Shown: piece by piece, positions 16,592 through 28,450 of the stretch | Numbering within the stretch: the first letter of the stretch is position 1 | Layout: every line of letters begins with the position of its first letter | Origin: Kineosporia mesophila | GTDB taxonomy: Bacteria; Actinomycetota; Actinomycetes; Actinomycetales; Kineosporiaceae | Length of the DNA: 64,000 nt | Reading direction: 5' to 3' | Assembly: GCF_021129235.1 (NCBI RefSeq) | Contig: NZ_JAJOMA010000018.1 | Span: 1 to 64,000, forward strand | Notes under the pieces: model-generated | Database searches by the model: none | Told to the model about the DNA's origin: nothing | The model's input: the letters and a program-made list of their open reading frames with translations, nothing else | Program-made: the position numbers and the translations under genes

Positions 16592-17481
16592 GCGGCCACC
16601 TCCAGACCCAGCAGGGCCGCACCGACGGCCGCGGCGGCATCGCCGTGAGCGGCCGCGACCAGCTCGGGCACCCGCAGACCGGGCAGCAGCCGGGCCAGTT
16701 CGTCGCCCAGCGGGCCGATCAGCTGACGACCGGCCAGGGCCAGGCCGCCCCCGACGACGATCACCGACGGCGCGACCGTGGCGCTCAGACCGGCCAGGGC
16801 GTGCGCGAGCACCTCGATCGTCTCGGTCCAGACCTGCTGCGACACCGCGCTTCCGCGGGCGGCGGCACTCGCCACCTCGCGAGCGCTGGCCACCCCGGCG
16901 CGCAGGGCCGTGGCCCGGGCCGAGGCGACCTCCTCCACTCGCCGGCCGGCGAAGTCGCCGTGGGTGATCAGCAGCTGGCCGATCTCCCCGGCCCAGCCGC
17001 CGGACACCACGGGACGGCCGTCGACCAGCACGGCCGCCGCGATGCCGGTACCGATCGGCACGAACGCCACCACCCCGGTGACGTCGCGCGCGGCCCCGGT
17101 GCGGGCCTCGGCGACCCCACCGGCGCGCACGTCGTGCGACAGCGCGACCGGGGTGCCGAGCCGCTTCACCAGCAGGTCGTGCATCGGCAGGTCCCGCCAG
17201 CCGAGGTTGACGCTGACCACGGCCAGACCGTGCTCCTCGTCCACCACCCCGGGCAGGGCGACACCCACCGGCACCCGCAGATCGCCGGTCAGGGCGTCAC
17301 GCACCTGCGCCACGGCCTCGACCACGCCCTCACCGGTGGGATCGGGGCTCGGGGTGGGCAGCCGGTGGACGGCGAGGATCGAGCCGTCCTTCCCCAGCAG
17401 CACCCCCTTGATCGAGGTGCCCCCGACATCGATGCCGACGGACTGCCCGTCACTACTGGCGTCACCGCTCATGCCATTCAT
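16588..17481 (-). CDS. ROK family sugar kinase, zinc motif missing (297 aa)
   Basis: This ROK-fold ATP-dependent kinase has the phosphate motif VGIDVGGTSIKGVLL, the substrate-binding PGVVDEE and NLGWRDLPM, DVRAGGVAEA in place of the usual ND-A-N-A-E, and a late glycine-rich VGGGLAL. The usual ROK signature GEIGH followed by CxCGxxGC is absent: here the sequence is WAGEIGQLLI, with Gln for His and no cysteine cluster. It probably phosphorylates the imported N-acetylhexosamine ahead of NagA. The start is taken at 17481; ATG at 17472 (MSGDAS) has a better-placed GGGG and is an alternative. It lies 48 bp downstream of the SIS gene. Confidence 0.83.
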   Translation of the reverse strand: MNGMSGDASSDGQSVGIDVGGTSIKGVLLGKDGSILAVHRLPTPSPDPTGEGVVEAVAQVRDALTGDLRVPVGVALPGVVDEEHGLAVVSVNLGWRDLPMHDLLVKRLGTPVALSHDVRAGGVAEARTGAARDVTGVVAFVPIGTGIAAAVLVDGRPVVSGGWAGEIGQLLITHGDFAGRRVEEVASARATALRAGVASAREVASAAARGSAVSQQVWTETIEVLAHALAGLSATVAPSVIVVGGGLALAGRQLIGPLGDELARLLPGLRVPELVAAAHGDAAAAVGAALLGLEVAA

Positions 17482-17529
17482 GCCCCTGATCGTTCCACCT
17501 GTACGCCGGACGCCCTCAGCCGATCCCGA

Positions 17530-18414
17530 TCAATCTCCGGTGAGGATCACCGAGCGGGTCAGAGAGCGCGGGTTGTCGGGGTCCAGACCCCGCGAGTGCG
17601 CCAGCCCGATCGCGAAACGCTGGGCCACCACCAGGGCGGCCAGGGGGTCGAGGTCGTGCTGCACGAAGGTCGCGCCGGTGGCGGCGACGTCGTCGGCCAG
17701 CCCCTCGGGCACCTCGCCGAACGCCCAGACCAGGCGGCCGGGCTGAGCGATCGCGATCGGGCCGTGCCGGTAGTCCATCGCCGGGTACGACTCGGCCCAG
17801 AACTGGGCGGCCTCACGGGTCTTCAGCGCCGCCTCGCTGGACAGGCCGACGGTCCAGCCCCGGCCCAGGAAGGTGACCTGGCTCGCGCCGAGCAGCTCGT
17901 CGATCGGCGCCTCCAGCGCCTTGGCCCCGTCCGCGGCCAGCGCCGTCAGGTCGGGGGCCGTGCTCAGCGAGCTGCGCAGCAGCACCAGCGCGCTGGTGGC
18001 GAACCGGGTCTGCACCACCGACTGCTCGTCGGCGAAGGGCATGCCGATCACGGCGTCGGCGTACTGTGCGGCGGGGGCGTCGGGCACGGCGGTGATCAGC
18101 GTGCTCGGGGTGCTGAGTCCCTGCAGCAGCTCGATGATCTCGGTCGTGGTGCCGGAGCGGGAGATCGCGATCACCCGGTCGTACCGGCGGCTCGCGGGGT
18201 ACTCGGAGCCGGCGAAGGCGTCAGTGACGCCCTCTCCCGCGCTCTCGCGCAGAACGGCGTAGCTCGCGGCGATGAACCAGCTGGTGCCGCACCCGACGAC
18301 AGCCACCCGCTCGCCGCTCTTCGGCAGGTCGTTCGTGACGGTGGAGGCGAGTGCGCCCGCGAGCTGCCAGACATCCGGCTGCGAGGCGATCTCGGCATCG
18401 ACGAAGGTGGTCAT
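17530..18414 (-). CDS. SIS-domain sugar isomerase/deaminase, AgaS-like role (294 aa)
   Basis: The protein has two sugar-isomerase (SIS) domains. The first contains VVGCGTSWFIA and AISRSGTTTEIIE; the second contains FLGRGWTVGLSSEAALKTREAA and AMDYRHGPIA. It is related to the isomerase half of GlmS, to FrlB and to AgaS. It is shorter than E. coli AgaS (about 380 aa). As first gene of an operon with ROK kinase, NagA, PfkB and class II aldolase, it most likely converts galactosamine-6-phosphate to tagatose-6-phosphate plus ammonia. It diverges from the DeoR gene across a region rich in half-palindromes. Confidence 0.82.
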   Translation of the reverse strand: MTTFVDAEIASQPDVWQLAGALASTVTNDLPKSGERVAVVGCGTSWFIAASYAVLRESAGEGVTDAFAGSEYPASRRYDRVIAISRSGTTTEIIELLQGLSTPSTLITAVPDAPAAQYADAVIGMPFADEQSVVQTRFATSALVLLRSSLSTAPDLTALAADGAKALEAPIDELLGASQVTFLGRGWTVGLSSEAALKTREAAQFWAESYPAMDYRHGPIAIAQPGRLVWAFGEVPEGLADDVAATGATFVQHDLDPLAALVVAQRFAIGLAHSRGLDPDNPRSLTRSVILTGD

Positions 18415-18443
18415 GCCCTCTTCCCAGGTGTCGGGGGATTGAT

Positions 18444-18484
18444 ATCAGACTAGTTCTGATCAATATTGAGCCATACGATCAGAA
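18444..18484. promoter_or_regulatory. Putative DeoR operator region with three ATCAGA half-sites
   Basis: The 132-bp divergent region between the SIS operon and deoR holds ATCAGA at 18444-18449, its inverse TCTGAT at 18455-18460, and ATCAGA again at 18478-18483. The outer pair extends to an 8-bp inverted repeat TTCTGATC (18454-18461)/GATCAGAA (18477-18484). The area is AT-rich compared with its surroundings, as expected for overlapping promoters. The neighbouring DeoR protein is the obvious candidate to bind here and control both directions. Confidence 0.55.
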
Positions 18485-18546
18485 TTGAACAGAGCGAGTC
18501 AACCCCTCTCCGCGTGAGAGCATGGACGACCCCCGGATGGAGAGAG

Positions 18547-19335
18547 ATGACGGCCCAGCAACGCCTCAACAAGGTTCTCGAGTTCGTCACCGAACGCGGC
18601 AACGTCTCGATCGCCGAGGTGGCCGACGCACTCGACGTCTCCCCCGCGACCGTGCGCCGCGACCTGAATCTCCTGGCGCAGCAACGACTTGTCACCCGTA
18701 CGCACGGTGGCGCGTCGGCGCTCGGCTCGGGCTACGAGCTGCCGCTGCAGTACAAGCTGGTGCGCCAGGCCGAGGGCAAGACGGCGATCGCGAGGGCGGT
18801 GGCGGCGCTGGTCTCGCCCGGTGACTCGGTGGGCCTCAACGGGGGCACCACCACCAGTGAGGTCGCCCGCGTGCTCGGTTCGAGCGAACGCCTGCTCGCC
18901 CGCGGGTCCACACCGGGCATCACGATCGTCACGAACGCCCTGAACATCGCCTACGAACTGAGCGTGCGCGAACACGTGAAGATCGTCGTGACCGGCGGTG
19001 TGCCCCGGGCCCAGTCGTACGAACTGGTCGGCCCCCTGGTCGCGGCGTCGCTGCGGGAATTCAGCCTGGACCTGGCCGTTCTCGGCGTCGACGGGCTGAC
19101 GGGCCGCTTCGGGGCCACCACCATCCACGAGGGCGAGGGCGAGGCCAGCCGGCAGATCGCCGCCGTCGCCCGCCGCGTGGTGGTAGCCGCCGACTCGACC
19201 AAGCTCGGCAAGACCACCTTCGCCCGCATCTGCCCCCTGGAGCAGATCGACACCCTGGTCACCGACCTCCCCCTGACCCCGGAACTCAACGCCGCGATGG
19301 AGACCGCCGGCGTGGAGGTGCTGGTAGCGGGCTGA
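18547..19335 (+). CDS. DeoR/GlpR family transcriptional regulator (262 aa)
   Basis: The N-terminal winged helix-turn-helix (about residues 5-58) includes RGNVSIAEVADALDVSPATVRRDLNLL, the DeoR signature. The C-terminal sensor has NGGTTTSEVAR and DSTKLGKTTFARI, which bind a sugar phosphate in the family. The ATG at 18547 gives the canonical N-terminus MTAQQRLNKVLEFV with GGAG just upstream. By position it probably represses the divergent amino-sugar operon and perhaps the downstream importer, responding to a pathway sugar phosphate (an AgaR-like role). Confidence 0.9.
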   Translation: MTAQQRLNKVLEFVTERGNVSIAEVADALDVSPATVRRDLNLLAQQRLVTRTHGGASALGSGYELPLQYKLVRQAEGKTAIARAVAALVSPGDSVGLNGGTTTSEVARVLGSSERLLARGSTPGITIVTNALNIAYELSVREHVKIVVTGGVPRAQSYELVGPLVAASLREFSLDLAVLGVDGLTGRFGATTIHEGEGEASRQIAAVARRVVVAADSTKLGKTTFARICPLEQIDTLVTDLPLTPELNAAMETAGVEVLVAG

Positions 19336-19439
19336 CCTGCGGTTTCATGGTCAGGCCAGGGCCGATGGTGGACGCCCACCACGGCGATGCCCGCCGGTCC
19401 CGTCCGCGGGGTGACACAAGGCCGCCCCCCAACCTTTCC

Positions 19440-19520
19440 GTGATCATGCAAAACCTCCCCAGTCTTCTAGAACTCTCGACCTCACAGTTCTAGAACTCCG
19501 GGGAGGTTTTGCATGATCAC
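19440..19520. repeat. Palindromic intergenic element B (81 bp)
   Basis: Perfect 21-bp terminal arms start GTGATCATGCAAAACCTCCC and end with the exact reverse complement. The interior holds two TTCTAGAA boxes around a short spacer. It is a member of the window's 81-bp class and lies about 105 bp downstream of deoR. The right arm includes an ATG that opens a meaningless frame. Confidence 0.92.
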
Positions 19521-19581
19521 GAGGGGGGCGGCGGCGATCGGGCGGACCCCAGGGGGTCAGGAGTCGCAGGGGTCTCGGGGG

Positions 19582-19626
19582 CTGCGGGGACTGCGAGGGC
19601 TGCGAGGGCTGCGAGGGCTGCGAGGC
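19582..19626. repeat. 9-bp tandem repeat (CTGCGAGGG), five copies
   Basis: Units of CTGCGAGGG run at 19591-19626 (three perfect copies plus a final CTGCGAGGC), preceded by the degenerate copy CTGCGGGGA at 19582. The array sits 61 bp after palindrome B. It is not in a credible gene. Confidence 0.88.
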
Positions 19627-19817
19627 ACCCCACGTGCCCCTTTCGTACTGCTTGCGCGCCCCCTTCGCCCCGTTCGAGCCCTCTTATGTTGCGTGCGCGT
19701 TACTTCTGTGGATCCAGCACCGGAACACCCCTAGGCGGACCCGGGATTCGCCGCTACTGTCTATTCACGCTCATTAGGAGCCACGATCAGTCAAAATCGC
19801 TCAGGAGCTTGCGCAGG

Positions 19818-21005
19818 ATGATCACATCAGGCCTCTCGGTAGCAGTTATCGGCTGCGGCGCTCGCTCGGTCATCGGGCTGCACGTGGCCGGCGTACGGCC
19901 CGGATCGCGGGTCACGGCCGTGGTGGACACCGAGCCGGAAGGGCGACGCCGGGGTGCGGAGATCTTCCCCGGGGCGCAGGTGCTCGACAGTGTCGAGGCC
20001 CTGATCGCGCTGGGGGTGGACGCGGCGGTCGTCACCACGCCGGACCACACGCACGCGGACATCGCGGTGCAGCTGCTGCGCGCGAAGATCGCCGTCTACC
20101 TCGAAAAGCCGCTCGCCACCACGCTGCCCGACGCCGACCGGGTGCTCGCGGCGGCCACCGAGACGAACACTCCGCTCTACGTGGGCCACAACTTCCGGCA
20201 CGCGGGCGTGGTCCAGGGGCTGCGCCAGGTGGTGGAGCGCGGCGAGATCGGCGAGGTGAAGGCCGTATGGGTGCGGCATTTCGTCGGTAACGGCGGCGAC
20301 TACTACTTCAAGGACTGGCACGCCGACCGCTCGAAGACCAACACCCTGCTGCTGCAGAAGGCCAGTCACGACATCGACGTGGTGCACTACCTGGCCGGCG
20401 GTTACACCCGCCAGGTGTCCGGGATGGGCGGACAGGTGATGTTCGCAGGTCTCACCGACCGCCGGGAACGGCCGGGAGAGACCATGCCCGACTGGTTCTC
20501 GTTCGACAACTGGCCGCCGGAGAGCCACACCGGGCTGAACCCGGTGGTCGACGTCGAGGACGTCTCGATGATGCTCATGACCCTGGACAACGGGGTGCTC
20601 GCGAGTTACCAGCAGTGTCACTTCACGCCGGACTACTGGCGCAACTACACGGTGATCGGCACGCACGGGCGGGTCGAGAACTTCGGCGACACGGGCGGCG
20701 GCGTGATCCGGGTCTGGAACCGCCGCCACCTGTACCAGCCGAACGGCGACGCCGAGTACCCGATCCCGGGCGTCGTCGAGGGCCACGAGGATGCCGACCG
20801 CCTGACCATGGCCGAGTTCCTCGAGCACGCCGCCACCGGCGCCCCCACTCTCGTCTCCCCGATCGCCGCCCGCGAGGCGGTGGCCGCGGGAGCCCTGGCC
20901 GCACAGTCCCTCCGCAACGGCTCCCGTCCGGAGACCGTCCCCGAACTGCCCCCGCACGTCTTCCAGCACTTCTCCGCCGGCGCAAGCGAAAGGTCCCCCC
21001 GATGA
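19818..21005 (+). CDS. Gfo/Idh/MocA family NAD(P)-dependent oxidoreductase (395 aa)
   Basis: The N-terminal Rossmann domain starts LSVAVIGCGARSVIGLH. The family motif LEKPLATTLPDADRVL follows about residue 90, then VGHNFRHAG and the KASHDIDVVHYLAGG segment with the conserved His/Asp. The ATG at 19818 has AGGAG 10 bases upstream. It overlaps the solute-binding protein gene by ATGA, so it opens the import operon. Members oxidise or epimerise sugars or sugar acids; here a galactose-type or amino-sugar substrate is plausible but unproven. GH109-specific features were not seen. Confidence 0.87.
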   Translation: MITSGLSVAVIGCGARSVIGLHVAGVRPGSRVTAVVDTEPEGRRRGAEIFPGAQVLDSVEALIALGVDAAVVTTPDHTHADIAVQLLRAKIAVYLEKPLATTLPDADRVLAAATETNTPLYVGHNFRHAGVVQGLRQVVERGEIGEVKAVWVRHFVGNGGDYYFKDWHADRSKTNTLLLQKASHDIDVVHYLAGGYTRQVSGMGGQVMFAGLTDRRERPGETMPDWFSFDNWPPESHTGLNPVVDVEDVSMMLMTLDNGVLASYQQCHFTPDYWRNYTVIGTHGRVENFGDTGGGVIRVWNRRHLYQPNGDAEYPIPGVVEGHEDADRLTMAEFLEHAATGAPTLVSPIAAREAVAAGALAAQSLRNGSRPETVPELPPHVFQHFSAGASERSPR

Positions 21006-22306
21006 CCACCCAACTCTCCCGCCGCAACATCCTGGCCGGTGCTCTCGGCCTCGGCGTCATGATCACCACCGCGGCCTGCGGCGGGGACAGCGACTCCGGC
21101 TCCGACACCGCCGGTGCGGGTTACACCGAGCCGAGCGCCGACCTCAAGGCCAAGCTCACCTACGGCGTCTGGGACCAGACCCAGGTCGACGCGATCCAGA
21201 AGAACATCGACGCGTTCAACCAGAAGTACCCGGGCATCGAGGTGGCCATCAGCGTCACCCCGTTCGCGCAGTACTGGACCAAGCTGCAGACCCAGGCCTC
21301 CAGCGACACGCTGCCCGACCTGTTCTGGATGAACGGCCCGAACTTCCAGCTCTACGCCGGCGGCAAGAAGATCGACCCGATCACCGGCCCGGTCAAGGCC
21401 GGCGCGATCGACCCCGCGAACTACCCCGAGGCGCTGACCAGCCTGTACAGCCTGGATGGCGTGCAGTACGGCGTGCCGAAGGACATGGACACCATCGGCG
21501 TGTGGATCAACACCGAGATCTTCAAGAAGGCCAAGGTGGACGTGCCCACCGCCGACTGGACCTGGGACGACTTCCAGACGGCGGCCACGGCCATCTCCAC
21601 GGCCCTCAAGAGCGACGGCATCTATGGCGGCGCGGGCGGCATGGACGGCCAGACCACCTACTACAACACCATCTTCGAAGCCGGCGGCAGCGTCGTGGCG
21701 GACGGCAAATCCGGCTACAACACCCCGCAGTCCCAGGCCGGCCTGCAGTTCTGGGCCGACCTGATCGCCTCCGGCGGCTCCCCGACCATCGCCCAGCTCA
21801 CCGACACCACCGCCGACCAGTGGTTCACCTCCGGCAAGCTGGGGATGTACTGGGGCGGAAGCTGGTTCCGGGCCGCGCTGGCCGGCACCGACCTGGAGAA
21901 GTCGATCCAGGCACTGCCGTTGCCGAAGGGCGCGCAGCAGGCCACGGTCATCCACGGCGTCGCCAACCTGGTCGCCGCGAACTCGCAGAACAAGCAGGCC
22001 GCCCACGCCCTCCAGGCCTACCTGGTCAGCCAGGAGGCGCAGCAGGCGCTCGGCGAGGCGGGCTCGGTGATCCCGGCGTTCACCGGCACCCAGGCCGCCT
22101 TCACCAAATCCATGCCGGACGCCGGGCTGCAGGTCTTCCTGGACGCGGTCGAGTACGCCAAACCGCTTCCGGTCAGCGCCAACACGGCCGCCTGGAACGC
22201 CTTCGAGACCAAGCTGCTGCCCGACGCGTTCTCCGGCTCCAAGCCGGTGGCGGACGTGACGGCCGACCTGGCCTCCCAGATGGACGCGGCCCTCGCGAAG
22301 GAGTAG
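21002..22306 (+). CDS. Sugar ABC transporter substrate-binding lipoprotein, CUT1 (434 aa)
   Basis: This is an extracellular sugar-binding protein of the family-1 type. The N-terminus QLSRRNILAGALGLG is twin-arginine-like, and the lipobox ITTAAC puts the lipidated cysteine at residue 26, followed by a Gly/Ser/Asp linker. The mature part has the typical DAFNQKYPGIEV and SSDTLPDLFWMNG stretches. The start overlaps the oxidoreductase stop (ATGA). Two permeases follow. It should bind the sugar feeding the adjacent catabolic operon, possibly an oligosaccharide cut by the neighbouring beta-galactosidase. Confidence 0.93.
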   Translation: MTTQLSRRNILAGALGLGVMITTAACGGDSDSGSDTAGAGYTEPSADLKAKLTYGVWDQTQVDAIQKNIDAFNQKYPGIEVAISVTPFAQYWTKLQTQASSDTLPDLFWMNGPNFQLYAGGKKIDPITGPVKAGAIDPANYPEALTSLYSLDGVQYGVPKDMDTIGVWINTEIFKKAKVDVPTADWTWDDFQTAATAISTALKSDGIYGGAGGMDGQTTYYNTIFEAGGSVVADGKSGYNTPQSQAGLQFWADLIASGGSPTIAQLTDTTADQWFTSGKLGMYWGGSWFRAALAGTDLEKSIQALPLPKGAQQATVIHGVANLVAANSQNKQAAHALQAYLVSQEAQQALGEAGSVIPAFTGTQAAFTKSMPDAGLQVFLDAVEYAKPLPVSANTAAWNAFETKLLPDAFSGSKPVADVTADLASQMDAALAKE

Positions 22307-22313
22307 TACCGGT

Positions 22314-23255
22314 ATGAGTTCCGTGACGTCACCCCCGCGTGGTGCCGCCCCCGCCACCACGGTCAGGAAACGCGGCCTGCGCCGCGACGGCTTCTGGCCC
22401 TGGCTCTTCGTGGCACCACTCGTGGGTGGCGTCGCGGTGTTCTTCCTCTGGCCGATCGTCCAGACCGCCTGGTTCTCCCTGACCGAGTTCGGCGTGTTCG
22501 GCGGCACCACCTTCACCGGGCTGGACAACTACAAGACGCTGTTCCAGAACGGCGACCTGTACAAGTCCATCGGCAACACCCTGATCTACACCGTGATCAC
22601 GCTGTTCAACGTGCCGATCGCGGTGGTCGTGGCCAGCCTGCTCAACACCCCCGGCCTGCGCGGCGCCGCGGTCTACCGGGTGCTGTACTTCCTGCCCTAC
22701 GTGGCGATGCCGACGGCCGTGGCGATGGTCTGGCGGATCATCTTCAACGGTGACTTCGGCGTGCTGAACTACGTTCTGGGCTGGTTCGGCATCGACGGCC
22801 CGTACTGGATCAGCACCCCGGGCGCGGCCATCGTGGCGGTCTCGATCGTCGGCCTCTGGTCGCTCATCGGGTTCTCGGTGATCGTGCTGGGTGCCGGCCT
22901 GAAGCAGATCCCGCCCGACCTGTACGAGGCCGCCGAGCTGGACGGGGCCTCGCGCCTGCGGCAGTTCCGCTCGATCACCGTGCCGCTCCTGACGCCGAGC
23001 ATCGCCTTCCTGTCGATCGTCAGCGTGATCCAGGGTTTCCAGATGTTCGACCTGCTCTACGCCGTGCTCGGCACCACGAACATGAACCCCACGGTGTTCG
23101 ACAGCATGTCCATCGTCTACCTGTTCTACCAGGCCGGTTTCGTCACCAACGAGAAGGGCATGGCCGCCGCGATCGCCATGGTCGTACTCGTCCTGGTGGC
23201 CCTGGCCACCGTGGTGCAGTTCCGGCTGCAGAAGAAGTGGGTGCACCTTGACTGA
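22314..23255 (+). CDS. Sugar ABC transporter permease, MalF type (313 aa)
   Basis: This is an integral membrane permease with about six transmembrane segments and a short basic cytoplasmic N-terminus. The ATPase-docking EAA loop is YEAAELDGASRLRQFRSITVPLL. It starts 7 bp after the binding-protein gene and overlaps the next permease by 8 bp. No ATP-binding gene is present in the cluster, so it probably shares an MsiK-type ATPase encoded elsewhere, as is common for actinobacterial CUT1 importers. Confidence 0.93.
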   Translation: MSSVTSPPRGAAPATTVRKRGLRRDGFWPWLFVAPLVGGVAVFFLWPIVQTAWFSLTEFGVFGGTTFTGLDNYKTLFQNGDLYKSIGNTLIYTVITLFNVPIAVVVASLLNTPGLRGAAVYRVLYFLPYVAMPTAVAMVWRIIFNGDFGVLNYVLGWFGIDGPYWISTPGAAIVAVSIVGLWSLIGFSVIVLGAGLKQIPPDLYEAAELDGASRLRQFRSITVPLLTPSIAFLSIVSVIQGFQMFDLLYAVLGTTNMNPTVFDSMSIVYLFYQAGFVTNEKGMAAAIAMVVLVLVALATVVQFRLQKKWVHLD

Positions 23256-24117
23256 GCTGACCACCACCCCGGCCCGGACCCCGAAGCGGCGCCGGCCGGC
23301 CGGCCCCCGCCGCAACAACGTCTGGATCCACCTGGTGCTCTCGATCGGCGCCGTGGTGATGATGTTCCCGTTCGTCTGGCAGATCCTGATGAGCCTGTCG
23401 ACGAACGCCGAGGTGCAGTCGGTGACGCCGCACCTGTGGCCGGCGAAGATCCAGTGGGGCAACTACGCCGAGGTGTTCCGCCAGCTGCCGTTCCTCGACC
23501 AGCTGCGCACCTCGGTCGTCATCACCGTGATCCGGGTGCTGGGCCAGATCGCGTTCTGCACGCTGGCCGGTTACGCGTTCGCACGCATGCATTTCCGCGG
23601 CAAGAACCTGGTGCTCGGCGCCGTGTTGTCGATCCTGATGGTGCCCTCGCAGGTCTACCTGCTGCCGCAGTACCAGATCATCAAAGACCTGGGCCTGCTC
23701 GGCACCATGACCGGCCTGCTGCTGCCGGGCCTGTTCAGCGCCTTCGGCACGTTCCTGATGCGCACCGCGTTCCTGGCCCTGCCGTCCGAGCTGGAAGAGG
23801 CCGCCCGCCTCGACGGTGCGAACCCGTTCCAGGTGTTCTGGCACGTGATGCTGCCGCTGATCCGGCCCAGTATCAGCGTTCTCGCGATCACCTCGACCCT
23901 GTGGTCGTGGAACGAGCTGCTCTGGCCCCTGGTGGTCACCACCAACAGCGACGACATGCCGCTGTCGGCGGGCCTGGCCACCCTGATCAACGACCGCACG
24001 GTGAACTACCCGATCGTGCTCGCGGCCAGCCTGCTCGCCACCGCCCCGGTGCTGATCCTCTTCATCGTGCTGCAGCGCCGGGTCATCGACGGGCTGGCGA
24101 CGTCGGGCATGAAGTAG
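23248..24117 (+). CDS. Carbohydrate ABC transporter permease, MalG type (289 aa)
   Basis: This is the second permease of the importer, with about six transmembrane segments and an EAA loop LEEAARLDGANPFQVFWHVMLPLI. The start is TTG at 23248, overlapping the upstream stop codon by 8 bp, which suggests translational coupling. It ends just before a strong hairpin shared with the convergent beta-galactosidase gene. Confidence 0.93.
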   Translation: MTELTTTPARTPKRRRPAGPRRNNVWIHLVLSIGAVVMMFPFVWQILMSLSTNAEVQSVTPHLWPAKIQWGNYAEVFRQLPFLDQLRTSVVITVIRVLGQIAFCTLAGYAFARMHFRGKNLVLGAVLSILMVPSQVYLLPQYQIIKDLGLLGTMTGLLLPGLFSAFGTFLMRTAFLALPSELEEAARLDGANPFQVFWHVMLPLIRPSISVLAITSTLWSWNELLWPLVVTTNSDDMPLSAGLATLINDRTVNYPIVLAASLLATAPVLILFIVLQRRVIDGLATSGMK

Positions 24118-24130
24118 CACCGGCCGGATC

Positions 24131-24176
24131 ACGGACGCGTCGGTGGACCGGTTGCCCGGTCCACCGACGCGTCCGT
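24131..24176. terminator. Bidirectional terminator hairpin, 21-bp perfect stem
   Basis: Arms ACGGACGCGTCGGTGGACCG(G) (24131-24151) and their exact complement (24156-24176) flank the 4-nt loop TTGC. It stands between the convergent permease and beta-galactosidase genes. There is no U-run. Its sequence is unrelated to the GTGATCATGC element family, so the two kinds of hairpin coexist. Confidence 0.85.
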
Positions 24177-24191
24177 TGCGTTCGGGAGCGA

Positions 24192-27608
<3,417 letters not shown>

Positions 27609-27612
<4 letters not shown>

Positions 27613-28394
27613 CCGTGCTGCAGCTCCTGCTGCCGGGGCGGGCCGAGGTCGGCAACCTCACCACCGATCCGGAACCCACGGTGCAGGCCCTGGCCGACCT
27701 GTACGCCTATCCCGAGCCGGTGTCCTCGCGCGGCTGGGTGCGAGCCAACATGGTCAGCACGCTGGACGGCTCGGCCAGCGGCCCGGACGGCGTGTCCGGT
27801 TCGCTCGGCGGAGCGGTCGACCGGGCGACCTTCAAGGTGCTGCGAGGTCTTTCCGACGTGGTCCTGGTCGGCGCCGGCACCGTGCGCGCCGAGGGGTACG
27901 GCGCCCCGCAGACCGACGCGGCCTTCGCCGACCGCCGCCGGGCACGGGGTCAGCGGCCCGCGCCCGCGCTGGCCGTGGTGACCCGCAGCGGCCGGATGCC
28001 GGGCGGGAACGGCCTGTTCGAGGGCTCCTCCCCCACCTTCGTGATCACCACCGCCCAGGCCGACCTGGCCCGGCTGCGTGATCTGGCCGGGCGCGACCAG
28101 GTGATCGTGGCCGGTGACGACGACGTGGACCTGGACGACGCGGTGCGGGTGCTCGCCGGGCGCGGTTTCCGGCGCATCCTGCTGGAGGGCGGCCCGTCGC
28201 TGCTCGGGCAGGCCCTGGCCCAGGGCCAGGTCGACGAGCTCTGCCTCACCTGGGCGCCGCTGATGGTGGCCGGTGACGGCCCGCGCATCGCGATCGGCCC
28301 GCCGGCCCTGGTCCGGGCGCGCCCCGCCCACCTGATCGCCGCCGAGGACGTCCTGCTGGGGCGCTGGCTGGTCCAGCACATTCCCAACAACTGA
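27609..28394 (+). CDS. RibD C-terminal-like pyrimidine reductase family protein (261 aa)
   Basis: This reductase has the dihydrofolate-reductase-like fold of the RibD C-terminal domain: WVRANMVSTLDGSASG near the N-terminus, VLVGAGTVRAEGYG for NADPH binding, and ILLEGGPSLLGQAL near the end. It lacks the RibD deaminase domain. In riboflavin synthesis such proteins reduce the 5-amino-6-ribosylamino-uracil phosphate intermediate, but stand-alone actinobacterial members have uncertain substrates. The start is GTG overlapping the sufE stop (GTGA). Confidence 0.82.
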
Positions 28395-28398
28395 TGGC

Positions 28399-28432
28399 GG
28401 ACGCGTACCCGCACCGGTGCGGGTACGCGTCC
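28399..28432. terminator. Loopless 34-bp perfect palindrome between convergent genes
   Basis: GGACGCGTACCCGCACC is followed directly by its reverse complement, with no spacer. It begins 5 bp after the reductase stop and ends 18 bp before the stop of the convergent hydrolase. A bidirectional terminator is the simplest reading. The GGACGCGT end is shared with the hairpin at 24131. Confidence 0.8.
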
Positions 28433-28450
28433 TCCATGTGGTTCCTGGGC

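Larger units (their letters stand above)
19336..19817. other. 482-bp intergenic region with palindrome, tandem repeat and promoter
   Basis: After deoR come palindromic element B (19440-19520), a 9-bp tandem repeat (19582-19626), and an AT-richer stretch from about 19745 to 19810 that probably carries the promoter of the Gfo/Idh-importer operon. GATCAG at about 19787 resembles the half-sites in the DeoR region. No coding region is convincing here. Confidence 0.6.

Noticed and set aside
19513-19734. Short ORF starting at the ATG inside palindrome B
   Set aside because: It encodes mostly the 9-bp tandem repeat as LRGLRG and a low-complexity tail. There is no proper ribosome-binding site and it runs through intergenic repeats.
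19818-21005. Gfo/Idh protein as a GH109 alpha-N-acetylgalactosaminidase
   Set aside because: The fold and the GalNAc context made this attractive, but the GH109-type residues I know of are not visible and the sequence looks like an ordinary sugar oxidoreductase.
20645-22528. Minus-strand frame of 627 codons opposite the sugar-binding lipoprotein
   Set aside because: It is a shadow of a clear lipoprotein gene and has no domain features.
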